From an uncultured Eubacteriales bacterium (GTDB taxonomy: Bacteria > Bacillota > Sulfobacillia > UBA995 > UBA9673), in NCBI GenBank assembly GCA_913063835.1, contig CAJXZV010000005.1, positions 1 to 48,064 on the forward strand: DNA of 48,064 nt. The letters run 5' to 3'. Below the pieces are notes generated by a model. The model saw nothing but the letters and a program-made list of their open reading frames with translations, made no database searches and was not told the origin of the DNA. Position 1 is the stretch's first letter, and each line of letters begins with the position of its first letter. Below, in pieces: positions 45,054 through 48,064 of the stretch. A program made the position numbers and the translations under genes.

Positions 45054-45935
45054 GTGACCAGGACTCTCAAACTCCTGCTCGCCCTCGTGGTCTCGGTCGC
45101 GCTGCTCGCGGCCACCACCGTCCAGGCGGCCCCGGTGGGCCGCGGTGGAGTGACGCCGGCCGACATCCCCTGGAACAAACATCCCTTGCCGAAGACCACG
45201 GCGTCCTTCCAGGCCACCCCCGCGGGCAAAGCCGGTACCACCAGCACGGCGGCGAAGCTCGCCCTCATCATCGGCATCTCCGATTACTCGGGCGACAGCA
45301 GCGACCTCGAGTACTGTGACGATGACGCCCTCGAGGTCTACAACACACTGATTGCGGAATACGGTTACACGTCGTCAGACATCACGCTCCTGCTTGACTC
45401 TGACGCCACTCACGCCAACATCTTGGCCGGCATCGACTGGCTGATTGCCAACGCCGGGCCCGACACCCACGTGGTCTTCTACTACAGCGGGCACGGCAGC
45501 CGCTCGACCCGGGACGCCGACGGCGACGCCGAACGCAGAGACGAGTGCATCATCCCCTGGGAGCTGTCGCGGCTCTGGGACGGTGAACTCGCCGCGAAGT
45601 TCGCCGAGCTGGCGTCGGGCTACGTGTGGATCGCCTTCGACTCCTGCTACAGCGGTGGCATGACCGACATCGCCGACGCCGCGCCCGCCGGCAAGGTGGT
45701 CACCATGGCCTGTAAGGAGAAGCAGTACTCCTACGAGTCGAGCTCGATCGAGCACGGCTACTTCACCTGGCTGATGGTGGAGAGGGGTATGCGCCTCGGT
45801 GAGGGCGACGCTGACGGCGACGGTGTCGTCACGGTGGAGGAGGCCTTCGCCTTCTGTGAGGCCAACATCGACGACTACATCCGGCAACAGGACCCGGTGA
45901 TGGACGACGGTTTCGCCGGCGAACTGGTGCCGTAG
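45054..45935 (+). CDS. secreted metacaspase-like (C14) cysteine protease with EF-hand-type loop
   Basis: The 293-residue protein has a signal peptide (about 1-27, ending VQA before AP), a Pro/Thr-rich stretch and a caspase-like p20 domain. The catalytic pair is H147 (YYSGHGS) and C198 (FDSCYSGG). LIIGISDYSGDSSDL is the family start. Near the C terminus DADGDGVVTVEE (252-263) is a canonical EF-hand calcium loop. Metacaspases cut after Arg or Lys and are often calcium-dependent. The GTG at 45054 has GGGAGG 8 bases upstream; the GTG at 45045 overlaps that site. No inhibitor, receptor or defence partner is nearby, so its target is unknown. Confidence 0.9.
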   Translation: MTRTLKLLLALVVSVALLAATTVQAAPVGRGGVTPADIPWNKHPLPKTTASFQATPAGKAGTTSTAAKLALIIGISDYSGDSSDLEYCDDDALEVYNTLIAEYGYTSSDITLLLDSDATHANILAGIDWLIANAGPDTHVVFYYSGHGSRSTRDADGDAERRDECIIPWELSRLWDGELAAKFAELASGYVWIAFDSCYSGGMTDIADAAPAGKVVTMACKEKQYSYESSSIEHGYFTWLMVERGMRLGEGDADGDGVVTVEEAFAFCEANIDDYIRQQDPVMDDGFAGELVP

Positions 45936-45962
45936 GGAGGGCGACGGCGAAGTCTCCGGGCA

Positions 45963-46035
45963 GCCGACCCGGCCGCGGTCCGACCCGGCCTGAACGCGAA
46001 GGGGCCGGCCGGGCGGCCGGGTCGGCGCTTTCTCT
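45963..46035 (+). terminator. large GC-rich terminator after the metacaspase gene
   Basis: GCCGACCCGGCCG (45963-45975) is perfectly complementary to CGGCCGGGTCGGC (46014-46026) and is followed by GCTTTCTCT. A second copy of CCGACCCGGCC at 45980-45990 can pair with the same 3' arm, giving two alternative stems. It probably ends the synthetase-uvrB-metacaspase transcript. The T-tract is short. Confidence 0.6.
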
Positions 46036-46074
46036 GCGCGGGGGAGAGCTCCGGTCTGCGACGACAGCGGCCCC

Positions 46075-46104
46075 TTGACCGAACCTATGTTCGCCTGGTA
46101 GCAT
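46075..46104 (+). promoter_or_regulatory. SOS-controlled uvrA promoter with LexA box
   Basis: TTGACC (46075-46080) and TAGCAT (46099-46104) form a sigma-A-type promoter with an 18-base spacer. CGAACCTATGTTCG (46080-46093) lies between them and is a perfect CGAAC-N4-GTTCG palindrome, the LexA (DinR) box of Bacillota. LexA bound there would block RNA polymerase until DNA damage occurs. Confidence 0.88.
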
Positions 46105-46185
46105 CCAGGGCGGGAACTGCATGGCCGGTCGGAGCCTCGGCGCCGGCACGGGTCGTGACCTTCGGAGCCTCCTTCGGGGAGCCGG

Positions 46186-46194
46186 TGATATAAT
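46186..46194 (+). promoter_or_regulatory. extended -10 promoter before uvrA
   Basis: TGATATAAT is a perfect extended -10 element (TGnTATAAT). No good -35 lies 17 bases upstream. Transcription would start near 46201, 44 bases before uvrA, outside the LexA box, and could supply constitutive uvrA. Confidence 0.6.
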
Positions 46195-46244
46195 AGGTTT
46201 TACGACCCACTGCGCCAGACTCGGATTCCTTCGGGGGAGCCAGC

Positions 46245-48064
46245 GTGTCGAAAGAGGCCATCATCGTCCGCGGTGCGCGTCAACACAACCTCAAGAACAT
46301 CGACGTCGTCATCCCGCGCGACAAGCTCGTCGTCATAACGGGAGTCTCCGGTTCCGGCAAGACCTCGCTGGCGCTGGACACCATCTACGCCGAAGGCCAG
46401 CGCCGGTACGTGGAGTCGCTCTCGGCCTACGCCCGCCAGTTCCTCGGCCAGATGGACAAGCCCGACGTGGACTACATCGAGGGCCTGTCCCCGGCCATCT
46501 GCATCGACCAGAGGGCCGGCGGGCGCAACCCCCGCTCGACGGTGGCCACCGTCACCGAGATATACGACTATATGCGCCTCCTCTGGGCCAGGGTCGGACT
46601 CCCGCACTGCCCCCGGTGCGGTCGCCCCATCACCCAGCAGACCATCGAACAGATGGTGGACCGGGTCATGACCCTTCCGCAGGGCACGAGGATCCTCGTG
46701 CTGGCCCCCCTCGTCCGCGGCCGCAAGGGTGAGCACCAGAAGGTCTTCGAGGACATCCGCAAGGCAGGCTACGTGCGGGCGAGAGTGGACGGTGAGGTGA
46801 TGGGGCTCGACGACCCCATCGAGCTCGACAAGTACCGCCGGCACACCATCGAGGCCGTCGTCGACCGGTTCACGGTGCGCCCGGGGGCCGAGGTCCGCCT
46901 GGCCGACTCCCTGGAGACGGCCGTGGAGTTCTCCGGGGGGCTGGCCGTGGTCGCGCCGGTCGAGGGAGGCGCACCGAGGGCATCCGTTGCGGGCGAGGAT
47001 GGGGAGGCCCGGGACCGTGCGGGCGACCGTGCCGGCGGTCCGCACGGGACCGCGCAGGACGGCGGAGGGCGGGGCGCCCGGTCTCCCTTGGATGAAATCC
47101 TCTTCAGCCAGAACTACGCCTGTCCCGAGTGCGGCGTCAGCCTGGAGGAGCTCCAGCCGAGGATGTTCTCCTTCAACAGCCCGTTCGGTGCCTGCCTGGC
47201 GTGTGACGGCCTCGGAGTCAAGATGGAGTTCGACCCGGACCTCATCATCCCCGACCGCCGGAGGTCCATCGACGACGGGGCCGTCGTCCCCTGGGCCCCG
47301 CGGGGTTCCGGCAGCACATACTACGCCCAGAAACTCCAGGCGCTGGCCGACCACTTCGGGTTCTCGACGAGCGTCCCGATAGGCGAGCTCGACCCGCGCT
47401 TCATCGACATGATCCTCTACGGAGCCGGGGACGAGAAGATACTCTTCCGCTACGAGAACCCCTTCGGGCGGGTGAGGGTGTACGAGACCCGGTTCGAGGG
47501 GGTCATCCCCAACCTCGAACGCCGCTACCGGGAGACCACCAGCGACACGGCCAGGGCCGAGATGGAGGAGTTCATGTCGACCTCCCCTTGCCCCGCCTGC
47601 CGCGGGGCGCGGCTCCGGCCGGAGAGCCTGGCCGTGACGGTCGGCGGCAAGTCCATCGCCGAGGTGGCGGCGATGTCGGTGAAGGAGGCCCTGGCTTTCT
47701 TCCGGAACCTGCGCCTCCCGGTCAAGGAGGCCATGATCTCGCGCCAGGTCCTCAAGGAGATCTCCAGCCGCCTCGGGTTCCTGGTCGACGTGGGCCTCGA
47801 CTATCTGACCCTCGACCGGCAGGCCGGGACCCTTTCCGGTGGGGAGGCCCAGCGCATCCGCCTGGCGACGCAGATAGGTTCAGGCCTGGTGGGCGTCCTC
47901 TACATCCTCGACGAACCGAGCGTCGGCCTTCACCAGCGCGACAACCACCGCCTGCTGGAGACCTTGAAGAACCTGCGCGACCTCGGCAACACGCTCATCC
48001 TCGTCGAGCACGACGAGGAGGCCATGTGGGCGGCCGACCACATCATCGACATGGGCCCCGGGGC
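46245..48064 (+). CDS. uvrA: UvrA excinuclease subunit (partial, runs off the right edge)
   Basis: UvrA is the ATP-binding damage sensor that loads UvrB. About 606 residues are present: Walker [10 protein letters not shown], the zinc-finger cysteines of the insertion (CPRCGRP and [19 protein letters not shown]), the first [12 protein letters not shown] signature and [11 protein letters not shown]. The GTG at 46245 has GGGGGAG about 6 bases upstream. Residues about 242-282 form a Gly/Ala/Asp/Arg-rich insertion before the zinc region, unlike the compact family form. The second ATPase half lies beyond the window. Confidence 0.97.
   Translation, partial: MSKEAIIVRGARQHNLKNIDVVIPRDKLVVITGVSGSGKTSLALDTIYAEGQRRYVESLSAYARQFLGQMDKPDVDYIEGLSPAICIDQRAGGRNPRSTVATVTEIYDYMRLLWARVGLPHCPRCGRPITQQTIEQMVDRVMTLPQGTRILVLAPLVRGRKGEHQKVFEDIRKAGYVRARVDGEVMGLDDPIELDKYRRHTIEAVVDRFTVRPGAEVRLADSLETAVEFSGGLAVVAPVEGGAPRASVAGEDGEARDRAGDRAGGPHGTAQDGGGRGARSPLDEILFSQNYACPECGVSLEELQPRMFSFNSPFGACLACDGLGVKMEFDPDLIIPDRRRSIDDGAVVPWAPRGSGSTYYAQKLQALADHFGFSTSVPIGELDPRFIDMILYGAGDEKILFRYENPFGRVRVYETRFEGVIPNLERRYRETTSDTARAEMEEFMSTSPCPACRGARLRPESLAVTVGGKSIAEVAAMSVKEALAFFRNLRLPVKEAMISRQVLKEISSRLGFLVDVGLDYLTLDRQAGTLSGGEAQRIRLATQIGSGLVGVLYILDEPSVGLHQRDNHRLLETLKNLRDLGNTLILVEHDEEAMWAADHIIDMGPG

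Noticed and set aside
1-48064. CRISPR array, tRNA, rRNA, insertion sequence, integrase or prophage gene
   Set aside because: No regularly spaced repeats, cloverleaf, rRNA core or transposase/integrase motif was seen in the window.

Overview
The window is very GC-rich and comes from a Gram-positive, endospore-forming member of the Bacillota. The evidence is spoIIQ, spoIIID and mbl side by side, a SAM-I (S-box) riboswitch, a sigma-H-type promoter before a long-form hpf, a Bacillus-type LexA box before uvrA, and the gene order comFC-hpf-secA-prfB-ftsE-ftsX-ctpB-(PDZ protein)-uvrB-uvrA, which follows that of Bacillus subtilis. The genus cannot be named from sequence alone. GTG and TTG starts and 4-base stop/start overlaps are common. 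No tRNA, rRNA, CRISPR array, insertion sequence or prophage gene was seen.

Layout. 1-2.4 kb: sporulation and cell-shape block (spoIIQ, spoIIID, mbl). 2.4-5.1 kb: methionine/SAM unit with a promoter, SAM-I riboswitch, intrinsic terminator, a single-domain MetE-like protein and metK. 5.2-10.5 kb: a short glycosyltransferase-like protein, a membrane GAF-GGDEF diguanylate cyclase, recD2 and comFC, the last three translationally coupled. 10.5-15.9 kb: cold-shock gene, hpf, two poorly characterised proteins, an unannotated 26-residue hydrophobic peptide, a membrane HD-GYP protein and a DUF5317 protein. 16-19.9 kb: secA and prfB, the latter with a programmed +1 frameshift.

19.9-31.8 kb is a surface-polysaccharide block lying where B. 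subtilis runs almost directly from prfB to ftsE. It holds a DUF2993 protein, a 1329-residue protein with tandem DUF5693 units, a leftward run of GT4 glycosyltransferase, DUF4330 protein, O-antigen-ligase-type protein and CsaB pyruvyltransferase, and a DUF5693 domain fused to a WecG/TagA (GT26) glycosyltransferase. Together these suggest a pyruvylated secondary cell-wall polymer with DUF5693 as an uncharacterised membrane component. 31.8-33.7 kb: a split transketolase. 34.1-39.7 kb: ftsE, ftsX, an EnvC-like M23 hydrolase, ctpB and a MinJ-like PDZ membrane protein (division and wall remodelling). 39.7-42 kb: a fused ADP-forming acyl-CoA synthetase.

42-48 kb: uvrB and uvrA, separated by a DUF692/MNIO-like TIM-barrel protein overlapping uvrB by 4 bases and a secreted metacaspase-like protease with an EF-hand-type calcium loop. 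uvrA has its own promoter containing a perfect CGAAC-N4-GTTCG LexA box, plus an extended -10 promoter downstream; uvrA runs off the right edge.

Most notable are the DUF5693-GT26 fusion and tandem DUF5693 protein around csaB, the MNIO-like and metacaspase genes inside the split uvrB/uvrA pair, the matching membrane domains on the GGDEF and HD-GYP proteins, and the riboswitch-controlled single-domain MetE-like protein.
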